Assembly: GCA_902594255.1 (NCBI GenBank)
Contig: CACJLN010000001.1
Location: forward strand, 1 to 64,000
Direction: 5' to 3'
DNA length: 64,000 nt
Origin: an uncultured Pelagibacteraceae bacterium
GTDB lineage: Bacteria > Pseudomonadota > Alphaproteobacteria > Pelagibacterales > Pelagibacteraceae
Below are positions 40,447 through 49,549 of the stretch, one piece after another (the stretch's first letter is position 1; each line of letters begins with the position of its first letter). Position numbers and translations under genes: made by a program. The notes beneath the pieces were generated by a model. It saw only the letters and a program-made list of their open reading frames with translations, was not told the DNA's origin and ran no database searches.

Positions 40447-41547
40447 ATGATAAGAAAAAATATATTACTCTTCGCTCCAGAACTTGGTGGAGGTGGAGTC
40501 GAAAAAAATCTTTTTTTAATTGCCAATTATTTTTCAACTAAATTCCAAAAAGTGACGATTATATCAGCATCCCCAGAATATAAAAATAAATTTAAAAAGA
40601 ATATTGAGTTTATAACTCCAAAAAGTGAATTCTGGATTGGAATAAAAAATAGGAGGCTAAAAATAATTGTGAGTTTATTTTTGCTAATTAGATATCATTT
40701 AAATAATCGAAAATTTACCGTGCTTTCATTTAAAGGAAATCTATACTGTTGTTTAATCTGCAAAATTTTAGGGGTTAAAGTTATATTAAGATCAAATGCC
40801 TCTATAACTGGTTGGTCAAAAGGTTTTCTTAGGCATTTTTTTTATAAAAATATCTCCAAAATGGCAGACAAAATTATAGTTAATAGTTTAGAGTTTAAAG
40901 ATGAGTACAAAAAAAAATTTAAGATTAAAACTCATTGTATTTATAATCCACTAAATAAAAATGAAATTATAAAAAACTCAAAAAAAAAAATCGTTTTTTC
41001 TTTTTTTAAGAGAAATACAATTAATTTCATAAGTATTGGTAGATTAGTTGATCAAAAGGATCAAATTACAATACTTAAATCCTTTAAACTATTAAAAGAA
41101 AAAACAAATTATAAATTTAAATTATTGATAATTGGTAATGGTATTAATAAAGATTTTTTAAAAGAATTCATAAAAAAAAATAACCTAAGTTTACATATAA
41201 AAATAATGAATTTTCAAAAAAACCCTTTTCCTTATCTAAAAAAATCTGAAGTGTTAATCTTATCCTCTTTATTTGAGGGGTTGCCTAATGTTTTGCTAGA
41301 AAGTCTGTCTTTGAAGAAATTTGTGATTTCAAGTGATTGTCCGACAGGCCCAAAAGAAATTTTAGATTATGGAAAAAACGGTTTATTATTCAAAGCGAAT
41401 GACGAAAATGATCTGTTAAAAAAGATTATCTACTATCTTCAAAATAAAAAAAAATGTGAATATTTATTAAGCAACGGAGTCAAAAGATTGTGGAGATTTA
41501 ATTATCGTTCTAATTTGCAAAAATATGTAAAATTGATGGACTCATAG
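40447..41547 (+). CDS. Glycosyltransferase family 4 (GT-B)
   Basis: A 366-residue GT-B transferase. The N-domain opens LFAPELGGGGVEKNLF. The C-domain has FISIGRLVDQKDQ and the donor-binding LFEGLPNVLLESLSLKKFVISSDCPTGPKE with the EX7E motif. It belongs to the WbnK/PglA-like GT4 set of surface glycans. An 11-A run interrupts codons at 40980-40990. It is divergent from the methyltransferase and seven bases before the next GT. Confidence 0.88.
   Translation: MIRKNILLFAPELGGGGVEKNLFLIANYFSTKFQKVTIISASPEYKNKFKKNIEFITPKSEFWIGIKNRRLKIIVSLFLLIRYHLNNRKFTVLSFKGNLYCCLICKILGVKVILRSNASITGWSKGFLRHFFYKNISKMADKIIVNSLEFKDEYKKKFKIKTHCIYNPLNKNEIIKNSKKKIVFSFFKRNTINFISIGRLVDQKDQITILKSFKLLKEKTNYKFKLLIIGNGINKDFLKEFIKKNNLSLHIKIMNFQKNPFPYLKKSEVLILSSLFEGLPNVLLESLSLKKFVISSDCPTGPKEILDYGKNGLLFKANDENDLLKKIIYYLQNKKKCEYLLSNGVKRLWRFNYRSNLQKYVKLMDS
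40980..40990 (+). repeat. 11-A homopolymer inside a GT4 gene
   Basis: Eleven consecutive A bases within the coding region. Replication or sequencing slippage here would shift the reading frame. Confidence 0.75.
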
Positions 41548-41553
41548 TCATAC

Positions 41554-42642
41554 ATGAAAAAAAAAAAGAAAATTTACTATGTTGCAGAATTAAATCTACC
41601 AAGCAAGTCTGCTTATTCTATTCATGTCATGAAAATGTGTGAGGCTTTTTCAAAACTTAACTTCGATACTAATCTTTTTGTTATAAATAAAGAAGATATA
41701 AACAAAATCAACAAGATTTATAACATAAATTATAAGTTCAAAATTATTTCAGTTTTTAATAATTTTATCTTATTAAATTTTATAATTAGAATATTATTTT
41801 CAATTAAAATTCTCTTAAAAAAAACAGAAAAAGACGCCTTATTTCTTTCACGAAGTATAATTTTTTCTTTAATTGCCTGTCTTTTTAAAAAAAAAATCAT
41901 CTTAGAATTACATCATGAAATCACAGGTCTTTCAAAAATAATATATTGGTTACTTAAAAATTTAAAATTAATTGAAAATTTAAAATTTATATTTTTAAGT
42001 AAAAATTTAAATGACATTTATAAAATTAATAGATCAAGCTTTATAGTCCTTGATGATGCTGTAAGTATAATTGATTTTAATTTTAAAAAGCAGGTAAAAC
42101 ATAAAAAGACGTGTGTATATATTGGAAGTTTTTTCGAAGGAAAAGGTATTGAACAAATATTTAGATTAGCCAAGAAAAATCAGGAAATTTTTTTTCATAT
42201 TTATGGAGAGAAACAATATTTAACATCAAAAAAAAAAGAAAAAAATATTAAATTTTTTGGTTATGTGCATTACTCAAAAATACCAAAGATCCTATCAAGA
42301 TATGAAGTTGCACTTATGCCTTATCAAAAAAAAATTAGAGGTAGAGGTTCAATTTGGTTGCAAAAATATATGTCGCCATTGAAGATGTTTGATTATATGG
42401 CGGCAAAAATGATTATAATTGCCTCAAACTTGAAAGTGTACAAGCACATACTCAAAAATAATTATAATTGTATTTTAGTTAATATAAATGAAGACGAGAA
42501 ATGGTCAAAAGCAATTCAGTATGCTTTTAAAAAAAATTACAAAAATCAATTTTTGAAAAACAATGCTTACGAAACTGCCAAAAAATATACATGGGACAAG
42601 CGATGCCAAAAAATAATTAATTTTTTGGAAAAGAAAAAATGA
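41554..42642 (+). CDS. Glycosyltransferase, GT-B type
   Basis: A 362-residue protein with GT4-like architecture. The N-terminus YVAELNLPSKSAYSIHVMKMCE is the nucleotide-fold entry. The C-domain has YIGSFFEGKGIEQIF, FFGYVHYSKIPKILSRYEVALMPY and SPLKMFDYMAAKMIIIASNL. The canonical EX7E is replaced by a K/D pattern, seen in divergent GT4 members. An 11-A run follows the ATG directly. It likely extends the same glycan as the upstream GT4. Confidence 0.8.
   Translation: MKKKKKIYYVAELNLPSKSAYSIHVMKMCEAFSKLNFDTNLFVINKEDINKINKIYNINYKFKIISVFNNFILLNFIIRILFSIKILLKKTEKDALFLSRSIIFSLIACLFKKKIILELHHEITGLSKIIYWLLKNLKLIENLKFIFLSKNLNDIYKINRSSFIVLDDAVSIIDFNFKKQVKHKKTCVYIGSFFEGKGIEQIFRLAKKNQEIFFHIYGEKQYLTSKKKEKNIKFFGYVHYSKIPKILSRYEVALMPYQKKIRGRGSIWLQKYMSPLKMFDYMAAKMIIIASNLKVYKHILKNNYNCILVNINEDEKWSKAIQYAFKKNYKNQFLKNNAYETAKKYTWDKRCQKIINFLEKKK
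41557..41567 (+). repeat. 11-A homopolymer at the start of a glycosyltransferase gene
   Basis: Directly after the ATG, eleven A bases encode Lys residues. Slippage would abolish translation almost from the first codon, a typical layout for on/off switching, though AT-rich composition may explain it. Confidence 0.75.
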
Positions 42643-42678
42643 TTTCAATAATGACTTTTATAACTAGTGAAATTTTTA

Positions 42679-43659
42679 CTAAGTGAAAATTTTTTTATTT
42701 CTAAAGAACCAATCACACGTATTTTTAACACCGTGTTTGTAGCTAGTAAGTAAAATTTTTTTTCCTAGAAAATTTCTTATCTTTTTATTATCACCATAAG
42801 TTTTATAAACATCAGCCTTATCTCTTGGCTTATTAATGATTAACGGTTTTGGCGAATATTTGTCTATTTCCTTTAAAATTTTGGTGATATGTAATGGTTT
42901 TGAAGAACAAATGTTAAAAATTTCAAATTTCTTTCTAGTTTTTTTGTTTAACAATGAAATGCAAAGATTTATAGCATCATCAATATAGGTAAAATCCCTA
43001 TAATGATCTCCATTGTTAAAAAGAGGAAAACTTAATTTTTTATAGGCTGCAATAAGATATTTTAGTATCATCATATCTGGCCTACCCCATGGTCCGTAGA
43101 TGGTAAAGAATCTTAGCCCAATCATTTTAGTATTTAATTTTTTACTAATCGATTTTGCAAATTGTTCATTAGATAATTTTGAGAGAGAATATAAATTTAT
43201 CGGATTAACATCTGAATTTTCTGTTTTAGGAAATGGGTTTTGGTCTCCATAAATAGAACTTGAAGAGGCAAAAATTAATTTATCTATCTTAAAATTTCTA
43301 GTCACTTCGATCAAATTAATAAAACCTATGATGTTTGAGTCAGTATAAGATTTTGGATTCTCAAACGAATATCTCACTCCAGCTTGGGCAGCAAGATTAA
43401 AAACAATATCGAAATCATGTTTTTTAAATAAATTATAAAGTTTATTTTTTTCTATCAAATCAATTTTATAAAACTTCAATTTTTGTTTTTTTAAGAGACT
43501 TAATCTTTTTATTTTTAGTTTTTTAATGTAATAAGAATTTAAATTGTCTATTCCAATTACATCATACTTTTTTAATTCAATAATTTTTTTCGCTAGGGAA
43601 AAACCTATGAAGCCAGCAACGCCAGTGATTAATATTTTTTTCTTCTTTTTAATTTTCAT
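42679..43659 (-). CDS. NAD-dependent epimerase (UDP-glucuronate 4-epimerase-like)
   Basis: A 326-residue extended SDR. The loop GVAGFIG is at 13-19 and catalytic Tyr157/Lys161 sit in YSLSK, with Ser133-135 before them. AAQAGVRYSFENPKSY and GPWGRPDM are hallmarks of UDP-glucuronate 4-epimerases (GalE/CapI group). It would provide UDP-galacturonate or a similar acidic sugar. Its start overlaps the neighbouring GT4 stop by 11 bases. Confidence 0.88.
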   Translation of the reverse strand: MKIKKKKKILITGVAGFIGFSLAKKIIELKKYDVIGIDNLNSYYIKKLKIKRLSLLKKQKLKFYKIDLIEKNKLYNLFKKHDFDIVFNLAAQAGVRYSFENPKSYTDSNIIGFINLIEVTRNFKIDKLIFASSSSIYGDQNPFPKTENSDVNPINLYSLSKLSNEQFAKSISKKLNTKMIGLRFFTIYGPWGRPDMMILKYLIAAYKKLSFPLFNNGDHYRDFTYIDDAINLCISLLNKKTRKKFEIFNICSSKPLHITKILKEIDKYSPKPLIINKPRDKADVYKTYGDNKKIRNFLGKKILLTSYKHGVKNTCDWFFRNKKIFT

Positions 43660-44785
43660 TAATAATATTAGATAATTTTTTTGAATTGTAGAAACAAGTA
43701 TATAATTTTGATCTTTTTTTTGCGTTAATTAACTTTTTATTAATGCTATCTTCTGATGAAATAATAAATTCATCAAGTGCCTTTTTAAAACTAACCTCAT
43801 CATTTGAATTAAATATAAATCCATTTTCATTTTTGCCAATGAACTCCTTAGGACCACTAGGGCAATCAGAGGATATTATTGGTGTGCCTACACAAGCGCT
43901 TTCAATCATTATAAAACCAGGATCTTCCCATAAAGAGCAGGAGATCACACATTTGGCATTATATAAATAGTTAAAAATATTTTTTTTATAGCCTAAAATT
44001 TCAATTCTGTTTTCTAGCTTCTTGTCCTTGATAGTCTTATAATACTTATTTTCAAGCTCTCCCTGTCCAATAATAACCAGCTTATAATTCTCCAAATATT
44101 GTAAATTTTTTGAAAAAAAATTAATTAAAAAAATATGATTTTTTTGTTTTGTAAATCTTCCAACGCTTAAAAAAAAAGGTTCTTTAAATTTAGTTTCTAA
44201 TTTTTCTTTTTTAAGAATATTAATTTTTTTAATATCTAATATAGGATCTGGTATAAATATCAATTGTTTCTTATCAAAAATTTTTTTTTTTAACAAAAAA
44301 TTTTTTGTTTCCTCAGTTGGACAAATCACATATTTTATTTTGGTCGAAGCAATTTTCCAGAGATGAAGTCTAAAAAAATTAAGTTTTGGATAACCTGATA
44401 TTCTAAGAATTAATTCTGTTTTAAATTTATTAAAAATAAACAATAAAATTGGTATTGAGGTGATTAAATGAATAATTAAAAAATCTGGTTTATTTTTAAC
44501 TAAAATCCTTTTTAAAGGCAAATAAGATGATAAAAAAATTAAAAAGTATAAAAATCTAGAGTTAATAAAACCTTTGAATTTTTTATTTTTTAAATTCTTA
44601 TTAGAAGTTAAATTGATTTTATTAACATTTATAAAATTATGCTCATCCCATTCACCAAAAACATTTATTAAAAAATTTTGTGATTTTTTTTCGTACCTGG
44701 CTAAAGAATTTAATGAATTTGAGACCGACTTTAACGTTGCAACCTGTGGATCAATATGTGGTGACCAAAAATAATTTTTCATCAT
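43649..44785 (-). CDS. Glycosyltransferase family 4
   Basis: A 378-residue GT-B enzyme. The linker LSVGRFTKQKNHIFLINFF and the C-domain SLWEDPGFIMIESACVGTPIISSDCPSGPKE with its EX7E motif identify GT4. The N-terminal domain contains a hydrophobic stretch (YFLIFLSSYLPL) that could touch the membrane. It overlaps the upstream methyltransferase gene by four bases (ATGA). Confidence 0.88.
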   Translation of the reverse strand: MMKNYFWSPHIDPQVATLKSVSNSLNSLARYEKKSQNFLINVFGEWDEHNFINVNKINLTSNKNLKNKKFKGFINSRFLYFLIFLSSYLPLKRILVKNKPDFLIIHLITSIPILLFIFNKFKTELILRISGYPKLNFFRLHLWKIASTKIKYVICPTEETKNFLLKKKIFDKKQLIFIPDPILDIKKINILKKEKLETKFKEPFFLSVGRFTKQKNHIFLINFFSKNLQYLENYKLVIIGQGELENKYYKTIKDKKLENRIEILGYKKNIFNYLYNAKCVISCSLWEDPGFIMIESACVGTPIISSDCPSGPKEFIGKNENGFIFNSNDEVSFKKALDEFIISSEDSINKKLINAKKRSKLYTCFYNSKKLSNIINEN

Positions 44786-45957
44786 TTTGTTATAATTCTT
44801 GGATATGGAATGTGTGTAATAAATTTGCCAGAATTATCATAAAAATAATTTTCTTTATTTATGATTTCTTTATAAAAATTCCATGCTCCTAAAAAAACAT
44901 ATATTTTATTATTCTTAAGTTTTTTGTATTTCAGGACCTTAATTTTTGTTCCAGGCAAAAATTTGCCAATTTTTTGTTTTGTAGTATCATAAAAATAATC
45001 AAAATAATCTTCTTTTAAATTACAATAATTAATAATTGTTACTGCCTTAGCAGAAGCACCATAACCAATGATCCTTTTATTATTCCTTTTAAGTTTTTTA
45101 AATAATTCAATCAATTTCAATTTAGAACTTTTTATTTTTTTTGAAAAATTTTTATAACAAGAAAATTTATGAAGCCCAAATTTTTTTTCTAAAATAAAAT
45201 TTTTTTTAAAACTTTGTGAAATTTTAATCTTTTTATTTTTTATCTTTTTTATGTAATAACGGTTAGAACCACCATGAACTTTAATGTTTTCAACATCATA
45301 GATTTCTAAATCATTTTTTTTTAAAATATTCTGTAAAGCTATTGTCGAAAAAACGTAAATATGTTCGTTATAAAATTGGTCATATGAATTTTTTTTAATT
45401 GTTTCTAACAACGAAGGTTCTTCAACGATAAATGTGCCATTATCTGAGAGGATTTTAGCTACATTCAAAAAAACTGAATTAATGTCTGATATATGTGTAA
45501 TAGTATTTGCTGAGAATATCATATCAAATTTTTTGTGGTCTTTTTTCAATTTTTTAACTAATAAATCGTCGAAATATTCAACATAAACCTTTAGACCTTT
45601 TTTTTTTGCTTCAACAGCTACGTCACCACATGGTTCTATACATGTAATATTTCTTTTATTAAAGTTTGAAGCAAATGTTCCATCATTACATCCTATTTCT
45701 AAAATATTTTTTGGTTTAAATTTTTCTTTTATTTTCTTTGATAATTCTCTAAATAATTTTTCTACTAATTTTGATTTAGAAGATCTGTACGGGTATGATT
45801 TATTAAACATTTTTTCCTTCTTAACGTGTTTATTAATCATTACCAATTTAGAATTAGTATCAAATTTGACTTTAAGCCTGAATGAAGGGGAAATATATTT
45901 TGTACTAAAATTATTAGCAAGAGGTTGCATACCAAGATCTAAAAAAGTTTTTTTCAT
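44782..45957 (-). CDS. Sugar C-methyltransferase-like protein (Methyltransf_13/14 architecture)
   Basis: A 391-residue protein. It starts FLDLGMQPLANNF, followed by the SAM domain ILEIGCNDGTFA (about 97-108) and FNEHIYVF-type segment, and a C-terminal domain RIIGYGASAKAVTIINYC. This is the NDP-4-keto-sugar 3-C-methyltransferase layout. The N-terminal zinc domain normally has two CxxC pairs. Both are missing here, so the zinc site is lost. It likely methylates a nucleotide sugar or an attached sugar. Confidence 0.8.
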   Translation of the reverse strand: MKKTFLDLGMQPLANNFSTKYISPSFRLKVKFDTNSKLVMINKHVKKEKMFNKSYPYRSSKSKLVEKLFRELSKKIKEKFKPKNILEIGCNDGTFASNFNKRNITCIEPCGDVAVEAKKKGLKVYVEYFDDLLVKKLKKDHKKFDMIFSANTITHISDINSVFLNVAKILSDNGTFIVEEPSLLETIKKNSYDQFYNEHIYVFSTIALQNILKKNDLEIYDVENIKVHGGSNRYYIKKIKNKKIKISQSFKKNFILEKKFGLHKFSCYKNFSKKIKSSKLKLIELFKKLKRNNKRIIGYGASAKAVTIINYCNLKEDYFDYFYDTTKQKIGKFLPGTKIKVLKYKKLKNNKIYVFLGAWNFYKEIINKENYFYDNSGKFITHIPYPRIITK

Positions 45958-46958
45958 ATACTACCAACAAAGTTTTCTATTTTTTTTATTGTTTTATAAT
46001 TAAAATCATCACTTTCAAAATTTTTTTGTTGTGAAATTAGAAGTTTCTGTATTTGATCTGAGTTATTTAAAAAAAAGTTAATTTTTTCCTCCATATCTTT
46101 TAAAGAAACAAAACAAGTTTTATTAAATAAATCTTTAAATATTTCTTTACTATCTTTGTGAATAGATTGGAACAATAATCCCCCACTCTCAACAATCTTG
46201 CAGCTTCTTGGGTAAATACATTTTTCACTATTTTTACTTCCAAAATCAACACATATGTTACCTCTATAAAGGTCTCCTATAAATTTATCAGAGTAATTAG
46301 TCTCTAATGCATTTGGATAGTTTTTTTTCCAATTAGATCCTACTAATACAAACTTGTCCTTAAGTATATTGTTTAATGTGCTAACAAGCTCAAGCCTTAT
46401 TAAAGATTTTATATCAACATAAAAGCTCTGAGCACTTTCATTATTAATATCTATAAGTTTTTTCCAAAATTCTAAATTATCAATTAAAGAAAGATTGTTT
46501 AAAATTTTGTCTTTATTTTTTTTCCAAATTTTTAAAGAGTCTTGATTTTCAATTTTTCTATTTTCTGAAACATAAACAAATTTATAATTACTATTTATTT
46601 TATTATGAGAAATATTAGTAGGAAAAAATGTTAGTAATCTAGACTCGTCTGTAAATATTGTGCTAGCTGAAACAAAGTTATTTCTATATTCTTTATACTC
46701 ATTAGGTATTTTATAACTTGTACCTCCCATCCATAAATTAATAGAATTTTTTGCCCTATGAAGGTAATCAAGGCCATCACAAGAAATGAAAATTACTTTT
46801 TTCGATCTTAAGAAAAAATATAAAAAATTACCTATTAAATAAAGAATTGGTCCAGAAAGATTCAATATGGAAATATTTTTTACTCTTTTAACATAAAGAA
46901 AGTTATTAAGAGTTTTTTGTCTAAATCTTCGCTTGAAAACAAATACTAAATATTTCAT
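45954..46958 (-). CDS. Predicted GT-B glycosyltransferase-like protein
   Basis: A protein of about 334 residues from the chosen ATG; an upstream ATG at 46988 would add ten residues but would overlap the divergent gene. The C-terminal part (KFIGDLYRGNICVDFGSKN, YPRSCKIVESGGLLFQSIHKDSKEIF) resembles the Glyco_trans_1_2 domain with its invariant Glu in the R-x-x-K-x-x-E-x-x-x-x-G pattern. The N-terminus contains a hydrophobic stretch. Probable glycosyltransferase, acceptor unknown. Confidence 0.6.
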   Translation of the reverse strand: MKYLVFVFKRRFRQKTLNNFLYVKRVKNISILNLSGPILYLIGNFLYFFLRSKKVIFISCDGLDYLHRAKNSINLWMGGTSYKIPNEYKEYRNNFVSASTIFTDESRLLTFFPTNISHNKINSNYKFVYVSENRKIENQDSLKIWKKNKDKILNNLSLIDNLEFWKKLIDINNESAQSFYVDIKSLIRLELVSTLNNILKDKFVLVGSNWKKNYPNALETNYSDKFIGDLYRGNICVDFGSKNSEKCIYPRSCKIVESGGLLFQSIHKDSKEIFKDLFNKTCFVSLKDMEEKINFFLNNSDQIQKLLISQQKNFESDDFNYKTIKKIENFVGSI

Positions 46959-46986
46959 AAAAGATAGTAATATAATATTTACTAAC

Positions 46987-47799
46987 ATGAAAAAAAAAAT
47001 TATTACAGTATATCTTTGCTCTCCATATGTTCCAAAAAAATGCTTTAAAGATTTTTTGTACCATTATAAAAGATACAAATCTGGAATTAAACATGATCTT
47101 CTTATTTGTTACAAGAATTTGTCAGAATGTGAGATACTTAAATTTAGAAAAAAATTGAAAGGGACAAAACATATAGAATTTTTAGATACAGAAAAAAAAA
47201 ATGATTTTGATTTTGGAACCTTGAAAAGAGTAGCTAAAAGATACAAAAATTACCTAATTTTTTTTATGAATGGTCATTCTTACCCAGTAAAAGACAATTG
47301 GTTAAAATACTTTTATAAAAATCACAAAACAAAAACTATCATAGTCTCAACCGCGTCTTATGAAAGTTTATCATCAAATTCTAGATATAGATTTAAGGGT
47401 GATAATTATTTTAAATATTTTTATAAAATTATAAAATATACTTTTTTATTTCCACTATTTCCAAATCCACATTTTAGAACTACAAATTTTCTTATCAATG
47501 CTAATGATTTTTTAAGTTATGATTTTCCTAAAAAATTGAAGTCTAAAGAGGAAGCTTGGATGGTAGAAAGTGGAAGAAGGAGTATATATAATTTTTTTAA
47601 AAAAAAAAAATTTAACATTTTAGTTGTTAACTCTGACAACAAATTATTTAACGAAAAAAATTGGTTCAAAAGTGAAACTTATGCTTATAAAGAGCAAAAT
47701 AAGAAAATTATGTCTGATAATCATGTAAGAAAATACATAAAACTAAATAAAGAAAAAAAAGCTAAAAAAAGTATTACTGTTTGGGGCCGTGTAGGTTGA
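46987..47799 (+). CDS. Glycosyltransferase-like protein, unassigned (slippage-prone)
   Basis: A 270-residue protein starting MKKKIITVYLCSPYVPKKC. The middle FFMNGHSYPVKDNWLKYF resembles the DxD region and acceptor loop of GT2-like transferases, but Asp residues are replaced, so catalysis is doubtful. I chose the ATG at 46987 because the upstream ATG (46933) lies inside the divergent gene. Ten A follow the start codon and a T7A12 run occurs near residue 205. No firm family. Confidence 0.55.
   Translation: MKKKIITVYLCSPYVPKKCFKDFLYHYKRYKSGIKHDLLICYKNLSECEILKFRKKLKGTKHIEFLDTEKKNDFDFGTLKRVAKRYKNYLIFFMNGHSYPVKDNWLKYFYKNHKTKTIIVSTASYESLSSNSRYRFKGDNYFKYFYKIIKYTFLFPLFPNPHFRTTNFLINANDFLSYDFPKKLKSKEEAWMVESGRRSIYNFFKKKKFNILVVNSDNKLFNEKNWFKSETYAYKEQNKKIMSDNHVRKYIKLNKEKKAKKSITVWGRVG
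47599..47610 (+). repeat. 12-A homopolymer within a glycan gene
   Basis: Twelve A bases preceded by seven T inside the coding sequence at 46987-47799. It is the longest A run noted in the window, and an indel would truncate the protein. Confidence 0.8.
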
Positions 47800-47809
47800 A
47801 ATAAAAAAA

Positions 47810-48451
47810 TTATCTAATCTTTACCAAAACTAAAGAATTAAGTATTTCTTTGTTTTTAATACTTACAATATCACTTGAGGGAAGGATTTTTGCTACATAT
47901 TTTTTTTCAAGATTGTCAATAATTCGCTTCGAACCAAATTTTCTACTTATCTTATCATCACTATAATAATCATCAAAAATAACGATGCTTTTTTTATTAA
48001 TCAATTTTTTTACATTCTGCCAGTCTTTTTTAATAGTTTTTACTGAGTGACCACCATCAATAAAAATAAAGTCTATTTTTTTTTTAGTTTTAAATCTTTT
48101 TAAAGTTGTGATGGTATTTCCTCCTATCAACTTTATTTTTGATTTTGGAAATGACTGGGAGAGCATTTTAAAAATTTCTTTTTTACTTGATGGATTTTTG
48201 CTAAATTCTATTTTTATTTTCTTTTTTGTAATTTTTTCAAACAAATCAAAACCGTAAAATTGAATTTTTTTATTTAAAGATTGCGCTAAATCTATCATTT
48301 CAGAGGATCTTTTTCCTTTATACACTCCTATTTCCAAAATAGATTTTGGTTTAATTGCTACAATAAATTTAAACAAATATCTATAACGCGAATATTTTGA
48401 GAGAGAATATTTAAGCCACAAAAGTAAAAATTTTAAATTAATATATCTCAT
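47810..48451 (-). CDS. Class I SAM-dependent methyltransferase (Methyltransf_24 type)
   Basis: A 213-residue protein with SAM motif I ILEIGVYKGKRSSEM. The acidic DFIFIDGGHSVKTIKKDW segment is typical of Methyltransf_24 and catechol-type O-methyltransferases, where Asp and His help bind metal. VIFDDYYSD completes the site. It likely O-methylates a sugar in the island. The start overlaps the stop of the upstream gene by one base. Confidence 0.82.
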   Translation of the reverse strand: MRYINLKFLLLWLKYSLSKYSRYRYLFKFIVAIKPKSILEIGVYKGKRSSEMIDLAQSLNKKIQFYGFDLFEKITKKKIKIEFSKNPSSKKEIFKMLSQSFPKSKIKLIGGNTITTLKRFKTKKKIDFIFIDGGHSVKTIKKDWQNVKKLINKKSIVIFDDYYSDDKISRKFGSKRIIDNLEKKYVAKILPSSDIVSIKNKEILNSLVLVKIR

Positions 48452-49527
48452 TATTCAAACCATACCTTTTGTCTTATTTTTATTAAAATTTTTTTTTGTT
48501 TGTTTGATTTATTAATCACATTTTTGATATCATTTACTTTCGAGGAAAATACGATCCTATCAGTAATATAATCTTTTAAAATTGGTTTTTTTTCATAAAA
48601 TAAAATCGGAATTATATAAAAATAGCTAGATTCCAAAAGTAATGAGGAATTAGAAGCTAATAAATAATTAATTTTGTATTTTTTAAATAATTCATAAATA
48701 TTTTCTTGATGAAAACAATTAACATTATTTTTTATCAAAAATCTTTTCAAATTTTGATCTATTCTATTATTGGGTCTGAATTTAAAGTATATATTTGTTT
48801 TTTTAATTTTTTTTATTCTTTTAATTAAATTAATTATTACACTATTTTTTATTGAATCCTCCTGTATAATTAAAATTTCTTTGTGCAAAAAATTTTTTTT
48901 ATAGCTCTTAATATTTGAAAATTTTTTAAAAACAGAAATATTTTTATTCGAATATTCATAGTTAAATTGAACTAGTTTTTTTTTAAAATAATTGCTCCAC
49001 ACATAATATTTTTCAAATGTCAAATCTTTTAATGTTTTTTGATATCTGAGACTTGGTGATATCCTTGCATGTTGGTAAATAAATAATTTTGACTCACTAA
49101 GTTTGCAGGCTCTCGAGAATATTTGAATATTTCTATAATCATCAATCGAATAAAATTTTTTAATTTGAATTAATTTTAAAATTTTAGAGAGCAAAAATAT
49201 GTAATTTTGCTTAATTTTATCTTTTCTTGTGCCTGAAAGAGATTCTAGATATTCTAAAATATTAAAAATGTGATTAAAAAAAATGACGTTATTGATACTA
49301 AAATAAATCTTAATCCCTCCATAAAAACTTTGTGCTCTAACAAAATTAACGAAATTATTAATATTGTCTTTTTGGTAAATCTTTAATCTTAAATCAATAA
49401 GATTAGGACTATTTTCCTTTAAAATAACTAGTTGTGCTTTTTTTTTATTTATAAAAAAACACTTTAGTATTGTATTTAATGATAGAAATAAAAAGATAAA
49501 ACTTTTTAGAATTTGAAATATTTTCAT
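48451..49527 (-). CDS. GT-B-fold surface carbohydrate protein, unassigned
   Basis: A 358-residue protein, strongly basic, with an N-terminal hydrophobic segment (about 8-24). The second half has IYFKFRPNNRIDQNL and INYLLASNSSLLLESSYFY, patterned like the C-terminal domain of GT-B enzymes such as capsule sialyl- or phosphoglycerol transferases. No family signature is complete. It may be distantly related in fold to the 508-residue protein at 59.3 kb. Function is open. Confidence 0.55.
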   Translation of the reverse strand: MKIFQILKSFIFLFLSLNTILKCFFINKKKAQLVILKENSPNLIDLRLKIYQKDNINNFVNFVRAQSFYGGIKIYFSINNVIFFNHIFNILEYLESLSGTRKDKIKQNYIFLLSKILKLIQIKKFYSIDDYRNIQIFSRACKLSESKLFIYQHARISPSLRYQKTLKDLTFEKYYVWSNYFKKKLVQFNYEYSNKNISVFKKFSNIKSYKKNFLHKEILIIQEDSIKNSVIINLIKRIKKIKKTNIYFKFRPNNRIDQNLKRFLIKNNVNCFHQENIYELFKKYKINYLLASNSSLLLESSYFYIIPILFYEKKPILKDYITDRIVFSSKVNDIKNVINKSNKQKKILIKIRQKVWFE

Positions 49528-49549
49528 TAAAGTTTAAATATTTATATTT

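Noticed and set aside
46933-46986. N-terminal extension of the gene starting at 46987
   Set aside because: It would overlap the divergent gene, and the protein's own pattern begins at the later ATG.
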